From positions 1,715,001 to 1,779,000 of the forward strand of contig CAWZYM010000283.1 in assembly GCA_963966185.1 (NCBI GenBank): DNA of 64,000 nucleotides, written 5' to 3'. Positions 28,484 through 39,016 of the stretch are shown here, one piece after another (position 1 is the first letter of the stretch; every line of letters starts with the position of its first letter). The notes under the pieces were generated by a model. That model saw only the letters and a list, made by a program, of their open reading frames with translations. It was not told the DNA's origin and made no database searches. This DNA comes from Rhabditoides inermis. Taxonomy: Eukaryota > Nematoda > Chromadorea > Rhabditida > Rhabditidae. Both the position numbers and the translations under genes were made by a program.

Positions 28484-30712
28484 TCTCTCTCTCTCTCTCC
28501 CTCCCCACCTCCTCCACGGCGTGCTTGTCCCACTCGGCGACCACCGCGTCCCACTCCTGCAGCCGCGGGGGCGAAGTCGCACTGCGCACCACCGGACACT
28601 CCACCCTGCAAACAGGTCAGCGATAAACAATCATCAATGTATTTACAGTGAAATATGTTTCATTTTACATTCATAGACCACCGCCACAAATCGACCGTAA
28701 TGTAATGTAGCCACTTGCCACTGATTACCAATAAACAAAACCGAAAACACACACGTACTGAAGTACACTTAAATACGACATCCAGTTAGTAGTATCCGAG
28801 AGAGACTATCAAATAATCACTAATCCTCATTTTATTTACACGGCAAATATGTTTCACATTGCATGCATACATGACCGATGCAAATCGACCATAATTGTAG
28901 TCGCTCTTTGATACTTTAATCGACAAAATCATGCGAGAATAACAAGTGCACTCACACGATCGCCTTATCCTCCAGTCGCTGTTGCTGATCCATCCACAGC
29001 TCGTAGCCTGTCTTGGGCTGAAAATGAACATGTACAGTAACACCTATAATTGAACATTGCACAAAAATTATGTCAATACTGTCAATAACAATAAAATAAT
29101 ACATTATCAGCCTATAAACTCAAGGATAACTCTCCATCACCATACCTTTGGCTTGAACTCCTCTTGGAACAGCTTGTAGTGCCTGGGGACGGGACCGGGC
29201 CGGTCCCATCCCCCTCCTCCCCCTCCCCCGCCCCGGTTGCCCATCCCGATACCGTAGTCCAGCGACGGCCACTGCGACGCAGCCACACTGTCTGAATCGA
29301 GTGCTACAAATCACGTCGCCCTAGGCATCTGTGAACTAATGTGAAATAACAACGGAGACCGCGTAAATCTACATATTCCAATTTCAATATTTAAATGCTC
29401 ACTGTCAATGAGTTCGAAACAAATGAGAAACATCAATTCGGTTCACTCACCTGCCACACTACAAAGGGAACACAAACGCAATCCAAACCGGTAAGCGCTA
29501 GCAAAAGCGACGGAGACTCCATCACCCCACAAATCTGGATTCGCTTTCTTCCCCCTCCCTCACTCACCCGCATCGTCATCATCCTGCTCCACATTCCACG
29601 TCTCGCGAGAGATCGGGAAGCCGCTGCTGCCTACAGATCATCAAATTAATAATCAAATCACTTGATCGAGCGGCTAGTTCCTTATCCGTACTGGTAAACA
29701 ACACAATTTCCGGTAACTCTTGACCAACTTCCGGTCCGAACGACTCACCGATCCTGACGGTGTTGACGTTGGCGAGGCGGGGGTCGGCGCCGCGCCGCAG
29801 CCACAGCGCCAGCTCGTGCGGAGCCATCAGAGGCGTGCTGAAGGGGGAAGAAGGAGTATAGAGTATCCCTTTGCACGGTACGGCTTCTACTTTCTTAAGA
29901 AAAGATGCCAGACCCTATAACGTATCAACAACCACTTTATGATACAAATACACCTCCTAGGATCTTATGGATTTTAACGTGAAGATTTGAATAGCTCTTT
30001 GAAACTATACCTTTCATCGCTCATGCTTATATGAAGCAAAATATAGGAATTAGGAATCCACAAGTATCGGGGTTGCTAGGATTGTGCGCGTGGCAGAGAA
30101 TTTGGGTGGATATGTGAATTCGGATTAGTGGAGTCACGATGCCTTCGCAGAGACCAAATTTACAAATACGAATATCGGGAGCTTTGGGGAGCTGCAACAA
30201 ATAGAAAGTGCTGTGAAAGTGGAGAATCAAGCGGGTTCCGGTCACGATTCTGATGACAACAGTGTCCCGAACCCCGAACTATTACTGTGATAGTGATTCA
30301 GCAAGTGCTATCGATCACCTCTGCAATCTCTTTCGACATTGTCACGTGAGCAGCATGAGCTGATCCCATAAACACTGGCACATCATCGTATGTGCACGTA
30401 AATGTGCCGTAAATAAACACCACAGGAAATGCAGTGTTCAAAGTTCAAAGTTGTCAACCGGAAGTGAGTGTCATTTTGCTGCTCAAATTGTGGCAGAACA
30501 GCAAGTTCTGAGTGGTCGGGGTGGAAACTCGGTCTGAGATTGGGCGTGTAATGGAGAGAGTAGACTCACGCGTCGTCGAATGGGGGCGGTGGCGGGGTGA
30601 TGTTGCGCAGCGGGTCGCCGGACGCGTCCACCATGTTCTGCTGCTGTTGCAGCTGCATCCACGCCTCCTCGCGCGGAGACGGCCCTCTGCTGTCGCCCTC
30701 CGGCCAGTCCAT
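14121..30712 (-). CDS. Large RBR-type E3 ubiquitin ligase, 1170 aa, 30 exons
   Basis: Exons in transcript order: 30570-30712, 29749-29837, 29568-29630, 29146-29291, 28956-29017, 28509-28605, 28174-28320, 26962-27138, 26582-26719, 25764-25907, 25153-25299, 23671-23778, 23393-23461, 23148-23275, 22662-22770, 22360-22452, 22121-22225, 21597-21719, 21398-21516, 20976-21071, 20125-20277, 19898-20021, 19174-19284, 18090-18191, 17910-17990, 16335-16487, 16113-16251, 15715-15775, 14710-14815, 14121-14300. They sum to 3513 bp with frame kept throughout. RING1 starts near residue 902 (CAICCC, CGHQFCKQC), the IBR lies near 1010-1055, and Rcat near 1077-1108 contains GCNHMHC; by analogy with HHARI its first Cys (about 1092) should be the thioester cysteine. 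RBR ligases take ubiquitin from E2 onto this cysteine and pass it to substrate. The first 900 residues show no domain I can name, apart from acidic and Gly-rich stretches. Several introns contain mobile elements. The RBR call is firm; the substrate is unknown. Confidence 0.85.
14880..15360. mobile_element. MITE with 9-bp target duplication and internal tandem arrays
   Basis: Terminal inverted repeats of about 38 bp start GGCAGGAAGGTAGAATCCAG on the left and end with the near-perfect complement on the right. The 9-mer GAACAACAC lies immediately outside both ends (14871-14879 and 15361-15369), a perfect target duplication. Inside each arm is a small tandem array of a roughly 19-base unit (AAATAAGGTACAGTTTGCA on the left, its complement on the right). 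A 9-bp duplication fits Mutator-like transposases; there is no coding region, so it is non-autonomous. It lies in an intron of the RBR gene, between the exons 14710-14815 and 15715-15775. Confidence 0.85.
16890..16962 (-). tRNA. tRNA-like sequence (derived, probably not functional)
   Basis: On the minus strand the A box TGATATAGTGG and the B box GGTTCGATCCC are present at tRNA-like spacing. The arm between them does not form a clean anticodon stem and the T stem has mismatches, so this reads as a tRNA-derived module rather than a working tRNA. It is the inverted partner of the copy at 17182-17252. Confidence 0.5.
17182..17252 (+). tRNA. tRNA-like sequence (derived, probably not functional)
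   Basis: The A box TGGTATAGTGG and the B box GGTTCGATCCC are intact. The A-box region resembles Gly-type tRNA genes. The putative anticodon loop CTTCGCA lacks a paired stem, so no isotype is assigned. It belongs to the fold-back element 16535-17671. Confidence 0.5.
18391..18845. mobile_element. Fold-back element with one tRNA-like sequence (TA target site)
   Basis: Left end TAAGACCGATATAGTAATTT and right end the near-complement, each flanked by TA. Similarity of the arms extends about 37 bp to ACAAACAATGT. The centre contains a palindrome (GAGATGAGTAACCGTGCACG and complement, about 18600-18680) and a tRNA-like module. It lies in the RBR intron between exons 18090-18191 and 19174-19284. Confidence 0.7.
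18712..18785 (-). tRNA. tRNA-like sequence (derived)
   Basis: The minus strand shows A box TGGCCGAATGG, as in Ser/Leu-type tRNAs, and B box GGTTCGATTCC. The anticodon arm TGGAG/TTCCA pairs but leaves an 8-base loop, and the acceptor stem is not closed. It lies inside the element 18391-18845. Confidence 0.5.
20263..20480 (-). repeat. Local duplication covering a 3' splice site of the RBR gene
   Basis: The segment with GAGCGACCGTACCTG (exon start plus acceptor of exon 20125-20277) recurs at about 20346-20360. It is followed in both copies by related ACAGTCAAC and ATTAACCATT segments. The second copy retains a usable AG acceptor and about 16 bases of exon. Confidence 0.65.
21985..22060 (-). pseudogene. 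Partial tandem copy of an RBR exon with its 5' splice site
   Basis: On the minus strand this segment reads HFSLNPDDMRG followed by GTGAGTGGGG. It almost repeats the end of the true exon 22121-22225 (HFSLNPDDKRG plus GTGAGTGGGG). An AG lies just before the copied part. It is either a decayed duplicate or an alternative mini-exon; no longer similarity to the exon is seen. Confidence 0.55.
23910..25044. mobile_element. GC-rich inverted-repeat element (TTA target site) carrying a nested MITE
   Basis: Left end GGGCCCTTTTATATTCCGCC and right end its near-complement (CGGAGTATAAAAGGGCCC) are flanked by TTA on both sides. This fits PIF/Harbinger-type 3-bp duplications. The interior is unusually rich in GCCGCC/AGCGGC repeats and has TATAAA motifs near both ends. 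A second element (24225-24776) is inserted inside, so this one is older. Located in the RBR intron 23779-25152. Confidence 0.65.
24225..24776. mobile_element. MITE family copy 1, 9-bp target duplication
   Basis: Terminal repeats TAGGGACCACAA / TTGTGGTCCCTA; the 9-mer GTTCCATAG flanks both ends exactly. The 552-bp body is almost identical to 58092-58649. A strong internal palindrome of GCGCGC type lies near 24615-24645. No coding capacity. Mutator-like mobilisation is suggested by the 9-bp duplication. Confidence 0.9.
27392..27462 (+). tRNA. tRNA-like sequence with GTC anticodon-like loop
   Basis: A box TGGCCTAGTGG and B box GGTTCGAGCC are present. The loop CTGTCAG would give anticodon GTC (Asp), but only two or three pairs form in the stem and the T stem is imperfect. 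It is probably a tRNA-derived passenger of the element 27210-27987. Confidence 0.5.
27742..27812 (-). tRNA. tRNA-like sequence with GTC anticodon-like loop (inverted partner)
   Basis: This is the inverted copy of 27392-27462, with the same A box and a B-box-like GGTTCGAGTCC. The two copies can pair with each other over more than 70 bases, so a transcript through both would form a long hairpin. Confidence 0.5.
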
Positions 30713-31413
30713 CGATCGATAGTGAGTAGACTATCTACTGCTGCAACGAAAATATTACACGCACACTGACGAAACATAGTGATAAGCATTTCACAATAGC
30801 AATCGCACAACGGCAATTTCTCAATCGAAAGCGTGATATAGAACATACAATGATATGATATTAACACACTTGTATAAAAAGAAATATAACATCACTACGC
30901 ATCAACAAAGCGGTTCAAAACATGACGAAAATCGACGAAATTGTTGACGAAATCCGGCGAAAACTTCCGTCAGGTGTAGTTTGTAGTTCGGTGGAGCGAA
31001 GTCTGATTTTGAAATGAATGCGCCCTAATACAACATTACGTATTTTTCTTTATTTATAGAACTTGTATGTTATTATTTCATTTTTAAGGTTCACCATCAT
31101 ATTGAAGTTTTAGAAACTATAACCCATAAAAATATATTAACCTATATTGATAACACATCTCATTCAGATCAATTACAAAACCATCCACAAGACTTGACAC
31201 ACTTTATCCATGACCATGTCAAGATTGGCACACAAAATTCGCGCTATCAATATGATATACACAGAGAGTGAGTGAAACGAGTTGCTCTGAGCCGTCTAGT
31301 CTAGGAATACACTTCGAAAACCGTCCTTTCGAAGTATGGGGTGGACGACACGTGTAATGCAGGGGTGATTTGTACATGGGGCGATAAGTTAGTGATACTA
31401 TTACATAGTGAGT
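30713..31413. other. Intergenic DNA between the RBR and peptidase genes
   Basis: The upstream region of the RBR gene and the 3' UTR of the M13 peptidase lie here. An acceptor-like GTTGCAG about 40 bases above the RBR start codon may be a trans-splice site. The rest is AT-rich, with no other feature seen. Confidence 0.45.
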
Positions 31414-34400
31414 CTACCAGAGCACGCATCGCTTCTCGGGGTTCATGGCACTGTTGGCGGGGCAGCTGAACGCCTCGGCAAACTCGGGCTGGTTCGACAG
31501 CACCACGTTCACTCGATAGATACCCGGAGCGTGCGGGTCGGTCAGGATCAGTCGGATCAGCGTCTCCGGGCGGTAGTTGCCGCACCACGACTAGAACAAG
31601 TGACGTCATTCTCTCTCTCCTTCTCTCTCTATCCCTCCCTTTCTCTCTCCTATCTCCAACTCACCTGAGCGTATCCCATAAAGAACAGCTGCTCATTGGT
31701 GAACTTCTCCAGTCCGGGCAGAGCCGGCTCCCTACCGTTCTTCTCAATGAACGACTTGTAGGCCTGCAGAGAATTACTGTACTATGAATCTACAGTAACC
31801 CTGATTCCCTACCGTACCTTGAACGCCTGCTTGACACCTCCGTTGTCGGCAATGTTCTCGCCGACCGTCAGCTCGCCGTTGAGGTTGAGTCCAGTGCCGG
31901 GCACCTATAACACATCGGATAAGCCCCGCCCCTATCGGCACCGCCCACCTCGATGCTGCCGTACTGCTCGATGAAGCACTTGGTCTTCTCGGTGAACGCG
32001 CGTCGCGTGTTGTTGTCCCACCACTCGCGCAGGTTGCCGTGCGCATCGAACTGCGAGCCTGCAATCGACGAGTGGGCGTGGTCAGCGGGGGCGGGCCGTA
32101 CCGGTATCGTCGAATCCGTGCGTGATCTCATGTCCGATAACGGCTCCGATTCCTCCATAGTTGAGCGACTTGGGGTAGAAGTGGTCAAAGAACGGCACCT
32201 GCAGAATGGCGGCCGGGAAGACTGGAACGGGGATCGATTATTGATTAACATATTGATTAAGTCAGTGTCACTTTACGAAACCTGACCTGATAAACTGGGA
32301 AAAAAGAGACGAGAGGGAGGAAGAGAGAATTAAAGAAGAGTTAGAGAGCGGGAGGAGAGAAAGAGAGAGGGGAGTGAGAGAGAGGGAGGGAGAGGGGAGA
32401 GAGAGGGGAGAGAGAGGGGGAGAGAGAGGGAGAGAGAGAGAGGGAGAGCGAGGGAGAGAGGGAGAGAGAGAGACAGAGAGAGACAGAGAGACCCGAACTC
32501 ACTGATTCCGTTCTTGATGCTGCTGTAGAAGGCGTTGACGGTGGCGGCGTTGCTGCTGAACTCCTTCCTGTCCACCGGCTGAAAGTACCGTATATCTACC
32601 GTAACTTATCTACCGTACCCCCACCGTACCTCGAGCAGTCGCTTGTAGTTGAAGTTGATGCCCCAGCGGCTCGTCGCCTCCACCACCTCGGCGTAGGTGG
32701 ATCCGGCGACAATGTCCAGCTGCAAGTATCGATTTATCGATCGAGGGTTTCTACCGTAACCTTTTCTTCTACAGTAACCCATCAATTCACAGTAACCCTA
32801 CCATCTACCGTAATTCTTCCATCTACAGTAACCCTTCCATCTATATACAGTAATCTTTTCATCTACTGTAATCCTTCAATCTACCGTAATCCTCACCTCA
32901 GCGTACCACGCGTCCAGCTTCTCGTCATCGAGGATGAAGTCGGGATAGCCAATCAGCTCCAGACCCTCTAGCGCCTTGTCCAGAGCAACCTGAAAAGAAC
33001 CACATAAGCTCCGCCCTCATTGGCCACGCCCACTCACCGCCAGAGTATTCTTTTCGTTTGAACCACCCTCCTACAACCACATATAGTTTCATTTGACCTA
33101 GCCACGCTCCTCCCAGCCCGCCCACCTTCTTGGTGTGCTCGTCCATCCAGTCGTTGCCGACAAGGAGCGTGCCGAACGACGCCTTCAGGTCCTTGATCAT
33201 CTCCATCGTGGAAGCCTTCGAGTCCTTCAAGGGATGACTCTCTCTCTCTCTCTCCCTCTCCCTCTCTTTTTCTCTCCCTCTGTCTATCTCCCCTTCTCTC
33301 TCCCACCTTGTTGAAGTGGTTCCTGACATACAGCGCCCCGCTGGCGTAGACCATCTTGTCGGTGGTGGCCGAGGTGCAGTCCTTCCAGCGCGGCGACTTG
33401 CTCTTCTTGCCGAGCAGGTTAAACACAAACTCCTGGAAGTGGATATATACTATATTATAAATTTTCGAGCGGACAGGTGCTCTATGATATCTTCTCACTG
33501 ATTTCTCATCGAATACAATGCCTGTCAGGCCAGCGCCAGACTCGATTTAAGAAGCACTTTCTGGTGATCTTTCAGTGAGACTTCTGCCAGCCAGCAAAGT
33601 TGAGTCCGACTCCCCTATTCGTAAATCTTGCCAAACCCAACCTGGTAGATGTCCTCGTACCGCACGTCCAGCTGCATGCTCCACGAGGAGGTGTACCTGG
33701 AACGCACGCATAGACCACGCCCCCTCAAGCCCCGCCCCCACTTCACCCCACCTGTAGACAATGTAGTTGGTGATGACCTTGGGATCAGACTCGCGGAACA
33801 GCTCGCACAGCTTGCCCATAAAGTCCATCTCGTGGATGACCTGAACAGCGTCGATAGGCTCCGCCCATTTTGTCCCCGCCCACTCACCACAGTGGGCTCG
33901 TTGCTGAGGTAGTCGTGGATGGCGAACGGGGTGACGGCGCGGAAGTAGCGGTCCCAGTCGATCTGCAGAAAACTCCGGTTAGGCTCCGCCCACTCCAGCC
34001 ACGCCCACTCACCACAGGCATGAGCTTCTTGAGTTCGCTGAGCGGGCGCGGGTTGTAGAGCTCCGTGTAGTTGCGGCTGGAAACAATAGCGTTAGGCTCC
34101 GCCCACTATGGCCACGCCCAGTATCCTGGACACACAGTCGCCAACACACGGCTATACAGCGCCTAGCCCCGCCCCTACAGTTCCCGCCCACTCACCGGTC
34201 CTCCTCGGCGGTCATGATGTTGGCGAGGCGCGTCTCCAGCTCGAACATCTCGGCCACGTCGCTCTCGATCTTTGAGAGGACGACGGGCAGACCCGCGTCG
34301 CCGGTGAGAAGCGCGATCTGGAAGATCATCAAGGTTTCTGGATCAGGAGTCTCGAAATGAAGAGCCTCAGCCAGCTCCTTGTCATCTCCTTTGTTCCTAC

Positions 34401-34626
34401 GTTTATCCACTCCATCCCGACATTGCCATACATGATCAATCGGTCGCTTGCCGAAGATGTAGCACATCTTCATCTCCCCCCTCCCCCACTCACCTTAGCC
34501 GCCATGTACTTCTTGTAGGCAGTGATCTGCTTGGCGTACTTGGTCTGGTTGAGGTAGTAGTTGCGCGCGCCCGAGCCCAGGCCGAGGCTGCCCTGGTCGA
34601 ACTGAAAGAGTGGAGGAGTGAGAGAG

Positions 34627-34663
<37 letters not shown>

Positions 34664-36005
34664 GCACCGCGAGAAGTCTCTGACTGGCGTTCTTGAAGTC
34701 GGTCGACACGTACACGTCGAAGAAGACGTCGACCTGAATCACAGCGTTTTAGCTCCGCCCCTCGAAGCTCCGCCCACTCACTCCTCGGGTCTGAGCAACG
34801 TCGATGAGCAGGCCGGTGAGGTCGAAGTTCTTCCTGTCCCACTGATCGACGTGAACAGCCGGGAACAGACCGAGAATCTGGAACGAGAAGTCAAATTATT
34901 CTCCTACTGTAATCCTAAGGGAACCAATCAGATCAAATTATTCTCCTACCGTAATTCTAAGGGAACGAAGCAGGTCAAACTATTCTCCTACAGTAATTCT
35001 AAGGTAACGAAGCAGGTGAAATTATTCTCCTACCGTAAGTCTAAGGGAACGAAGCAGGTCAAACTATTCTCCTACAGTAATTCTAAGGGAACGAAGAAGG
35101 TCAAATTATTCTCCTACCGTATTTCTGAAAAAACGAAGCTGATCTAATTATTCTCCTACCTTAATTCTAAGGGAACGAAGCAGGTCAAACTATTATCCTA
35201 CCGTAATTCTAAGAGAACAAAGCAGGTCAAATTCTTCTTCTACCGTAATCCTCAAACTATTCTCGTACCTTGAGCGAGTGAAGGAGCTCGTTGCTCTTGC
35301 GCTCGTTGAGACCCTCCGTGTCCATACACGCCTTGTAGATGGTCTTCAGCTTGTTGATCGCCTTCGACGTCGACTCTTCCTTCGACTCGAACAGGACTGC
35401 AACAAATTAAGCTACGGTAAAACCAACAGAATCGACAGCTTGCCTAAACGAACCATAACCCCTACAGTACCCTTTCCCCTACCGTACCTCTCATCTCGGC
35501 CTGGACCTTCTGGCGCAGCTCGGTGAAGTGCGAGTAGGAGGTGAGGTCGTCGGGGATGGGGTGCGCGGCGATCCAGCCGCCACACGCAAACTCGTAGAAG
35601 TTGCTGCACGGGTCCACCTGGGATGCGCTCTTACACACAACCAATACGTCAGAATATCCACAAATGTTGCTAAATCAGGCCGGCGAACAAATAGGTCTAC
35701 AAAAGCAGTAAGTCAGAATGACGGACAATTAGGTCTACGAATATGACCTGTCTGTCAGAATAACTTTTTCAAAGTTAGAATAGGTCTTTAAAGGTTGAAT
35801 AGGTCTATAAAGGTTGAACACATCTACATAAGTCGAAGTATGCCAGTATGACGGATGAATATACCAACACAATTCCACTGCTACCCACCGACTGATTGAG
35901 CGCTGCTCCCAGAGTCTTGGCGGCTCGCGCGAATCCATCCGGGACGGGGGCGGGTGGTCGGGCCCACACTGACACGGCCAGACACAAGAGCAGCACCTGC
36001 CGCAT
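31414..36005 (-). CDS. Secreted neprilysin-family (M13) zinc metallopeptidase, 712 aa, 21 exons
   Basis: Exons in transcript order: 35889-36005, 35488-35629, 35269-35396, 34782-34877, 34668-34733, 34494-34601, 34196-34317, 34013-34076, 33888-33962, 33752-33840, 33642-33696, 33307-33432, 33126-33224, 32897-32989, 32630-32719, 32503-32578, 32102-32221, 31949-32058, 31818-31904, 31665-31763, 31414-31590; total 2139 bp, frame intact. The protein opens with a signal peptide ([15 protein letters not shown]). It then has the family N-terminal motif [12 protein letters not shown], the substrate-binding NAFY (about 505-508), zinc motif HEITH (546-550), third zinc ligand in GENIAD (Glu about 608) and the typical C-terminal end CVLW. 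M13 enzymes cleave small extracellular peptides such as neuropeptides. Most neprilysins are type II membrane proteins; here there is no cytoplasmic tail or anchor, so it should be secreted or lumenal. All catalytic residues I can check are present. Nematodes have many paralogues, so the orthologue cannot be named. Confidence 0.92.
34891..35251. repeat. 42-bp intronic minisatellite, about 8.5 copies
   Basis: The unit contains ATTCTCCTACCGTAATTCTA then GGGAACGAAGCAGGTCAAA and repeats every 42 bases inside the M13 peptidase intron 34878-35268. Because 42 is divisible by three, the plus strand stays open for about 100 codons as a 14-residue repeat, which is an artefact. Each unit carries the CTACCGTA (TACGGTAG) motif found in other introns. 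Confidence 0.9.
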
Positions 36006-36009
36006 ACCT
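36006..36009 (-). promoter_or_regulatory. Probable trans-splice acceptor of the M13 peptidase gene
   Basis: On the minus strand CTGCCCAG precedes the start codon by two bases. This leaves almost no 5' UTR, the typical arrangement for spliced-leader addition in nematodes. Confidence 0.5.
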
Positions 36010-36402
36010 GGGCAGGGGGTACAATTGATGAGAGGACAGGATATGTCTCGTTCGGTAGGTACGGAAACGTTACTATCGACAAGAGGACTCAGAATATGTC
36101 TTGTTGCGTTCGGTAGAATACGGAAGCCAAACTATTGATAAAAGACTCGGAATATGTAATGTTCGTTGAGGGTACGGAGGTGCTACTAGTGATAAGAAGA
36201 CACATAATGTTTCGTGGTAAACAATAGACACGAGACATTGGTGCAGATAAACACGCGAGGTCAAAATTCACATAAGGTGTTTCGGGTGGTGAGACAATGA
36301 TCGTGCCATAAAAACGTGAGTCTGGTGAAACACGCAGCACAGAGAAAAAACAACAGATCAAAACAGAAGAGTGAAACGATTCGCGGCTCATTGGGTCATC
36401 AC

Positions 36403-36456
<54 letters not shown>

Positions 36457-37361
36457 ACCGGAAGCACACTACCTAGAATCTCTCTCTTTTCGCCAGACTC
36501 CGAGACAGCCGCCCTCGTTTGAAAATGCTCCGGCGATTTTATCGCTTTATAGACACTGCGCAAAAAAGAAGTGGAGAGTAGACACACAAGACACAAGATG
36601 CGAGTGAACCTTGATAGCTGCGCCCTTATATAGGTGCAGGAGCGACGGGACCATCCCTCCCAGAAAGGGTCCATCAATCCAACCCCGCCCCTCCCATATG
36701 TGAACTCCATCGAAAAACGATAGGCGATTTGATTTCCGAGCGCGAGATTTATGGAGGCGTAAAGAGAAAACACACCCACCGACCCTCCCGCGACTAGAAT
36801 GCGACAATGACCGGGGCACGTCATTTCGCCATAAACGCTCCTCGCCAATGTTTCCATTTCGAAGAGGAACTCGCTTCGAACATTCCTCATCCTCTCGAAA
36901 ACACCCTCAAACACGCAACAAACAGCGCCCGCATATACCAAAACTCTGCCGCTGCTTGAAACATAAACATTCATTCTCTCTCACACACACACTCCGTCTC
37001 CCTTCTCTCTGTCTCAACCACCAGTCGACTTTTGCGTACCCTGGGGATTTAGTTTCTCGACAAAGACAACGCAGACAAGGAGGTGAAATGCGATGAGCAC
37101 ACAAATGAAGGGCGCAAAAACATTGGGGGGAGAGGGATGAGCGGTCGATCGAAAGAAGACACAAAGCGAAAGTGATACCGCAGCGGGCCTCCGGTTCGCG
37201 CGCGGCCACAGGCACTCTGCCCCCAACTCTCTGACCCAGCATCTACTCTGATCTACTCTGATCTACCAGATTGATCTACTTGACCACCGTCCAAACTGAA
37301 TTCCGAAACAGAAACATCGCAGAGGCGGTCTCAAGATACTCGCACGAGATACCAGAGTGGC

Positions 37362-37418
<57 letters not shown>

Positions 37419-39016
37419 CTACTGAACAGCCGCCAAGTGAGCGACTCGGAACGTGTACTGATCCGAGAGCCGAGAGTGCGAATCGGTAGACCGAAAAGTC
37501 GTGACTCTGTCCCCATAATATACCGTTCGCGCCTCATTCACACCTACTCGCGTCCCATTCACTGGAGCCGGCAAACACTTTTGATATTGGGGCGGAGGAA
37601 CACACATACATTGGGAGTCACAACACAACGCCGCGCGCGCGTCTCACACTAAACAAACATGCAAATTCGAGTGTCGCCACGAGCCACGAGGTACCCACTG
37701 CACCTACATTCAATTATCCCGTCGATAACAAACATCGTATTCCAAAGTTTTCCCGACTAGGAGAATTCAATCGGCTAAATATGAAAAGGTCGCCAGACGC
37801 GATGTGAGACACGCCGCGTCACATTCAAAGTGCTCACTCGGCGAAACATAGTGACCGCTGCATCGCTAGTCACATCTCAACGAAGAAACATTCTCTTTCT
37901 CTCTTTCTCTCTCTCGTCCACCCTCCATCTCTCCGGACCGCGTGTTCGATTGTCCACGCAGATAAAAACTACAACACGCAGAGAAAAAGTTTCGGAAGAA
38001 CCAACTGGAGATGGCGGATCGGATAGCGGCCATCGAGCACTGGCCGTCCAACCTGTTCCTGCTGCCTCAATCCACCCGAAACATCAGTCATCGCTCCTTT
38101 CCGAAACTTGTCGGTCCCTCAAACTATGACACTCTTCTTTGCACGCAATTATCGTCGCTTCTTTGAAATGCCCCTATAATTCCCCCTACACGGAGGGGAA
38201 CGCTCTTTTTGCTTGCACTCTCGTAATGAGGATAAACACACCTACCTGACACCTACCTACAAGGGGTAGTGATTAGTCTCCGCTAGTCTATTGCTCGCAA
38301 CTATAGAGATTGTTCCCCAAAGCACTGTCGAACATATATCCAATAAGTATGAAGTATGATTTCTCGGATTTCGCACCATGGTGGTGACGAAAAAAAAGTG
38401 AACAGACGAACAGTAAACAATATCCGAAGCAAGTATGCAACTGGAACTGGACGTGATAAGATCGAGAACTTTCGACGATAGAAGCAACATGGTCCATAAG
38501 GTCCACAGTTCACACGGACCAAGTCCGCATACTGTATGAAAGAAAGAATATTTATTTTTGATCATGCTCCCCCCGTTGTGGCCTTACAAAGAAAAGAAAC
38601 CCATCCGAGGACAAAACACTGAACCTTAGAACACTCCGCCCTAAGTTGTCGTGTTTTGTATGTCGTGTTTTGTGTTATGTCTGTACCTATAAATACACCA
38701 TTACTACTACTATTAGTATTAGTATGAATCATTCATTCGGCAAAGTGTATAAAAAGGTATTTATCATACGCACACAAAAGAAACAGACGAACAGTGAACA
38801 GTATTCCGCTCGGTAGGAGAGTATCAAAGTGGAGTGACGCACATGACATCATATAAATAGCAAACAAACAAACAACACAACACTGGACACGCCTTCTCGG
38901 CAGCGGGTGTGAGCTCGGACCAAAGGTAGTATCTGCTCTAACCAGGTCCTCCCTCGCGCCAATCTGACCACCCGCCTACCTCGACACACGGTGCTGCTCC
39001 ACACACACTGGACTTC
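36010..39016. other. Intergenic DNA upstream of the M13 peptidase, downstream of mog-2
   Basis: It contains GA tracts at about 36406-36448 and 37367-37414. A minus-strand TATA-like TATATAAGG lies at about 36624-36632, too far from the start codon to assign. A 51-codon plus-strand frame at 38011-38166 (MADRIAAIEHWPSNLFLLP...) has a good start context but no supporting exon. A retroelement-like tail is at about 38640-38725. The mog-2 3' UTR occupies the right end. Confidence 0.45.
38640..38725 (+). repeat. Possible non-LTR retroelement 3' tail
   Basis: Contains GTCGTGTTTTGTGTTATGTC, then CCTATAAATACACCATTA and a degenerate (ACT/ATT)n tail. A closely similar segment lies at about 54875-54935. 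Ending in a short 3-bp repeat after an ATAAA motif is typical of LINE/SINE 3' ends, but no coding part is present. Confidence 0.4.

Noticed and set aside
14121..30712. DEAH-helicase plus RBR fusion, as in plant DEAH11/12
   Set aside because: No Walker, DEAH or helicase motifs appear in any assembled exon.
34318..34473. Longer peptidase exon extending to 34473
   Set aside because: The frame stays open upstream, but the added residues have no match to M13 enzymes, while the internal TTCCAG acceptor at 34318 restores the family sequence.
34851..35147. Plus-strand 14-residue repeat protein
   Set aside because: It is the 42-bp intronic minisatellite, antisense to the peptidase gene.
34878..35268. 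CRISPR-like array
   Set aside because: The units are contiguous with no unique spacers, and the setting is a eukaryotic intron.
38011..38166. 51-codon plus-strand frame with a good start context
   Set aside because: No donor or acceptor, no recognised family; mentioned only as a candidate in the intergenic entry.
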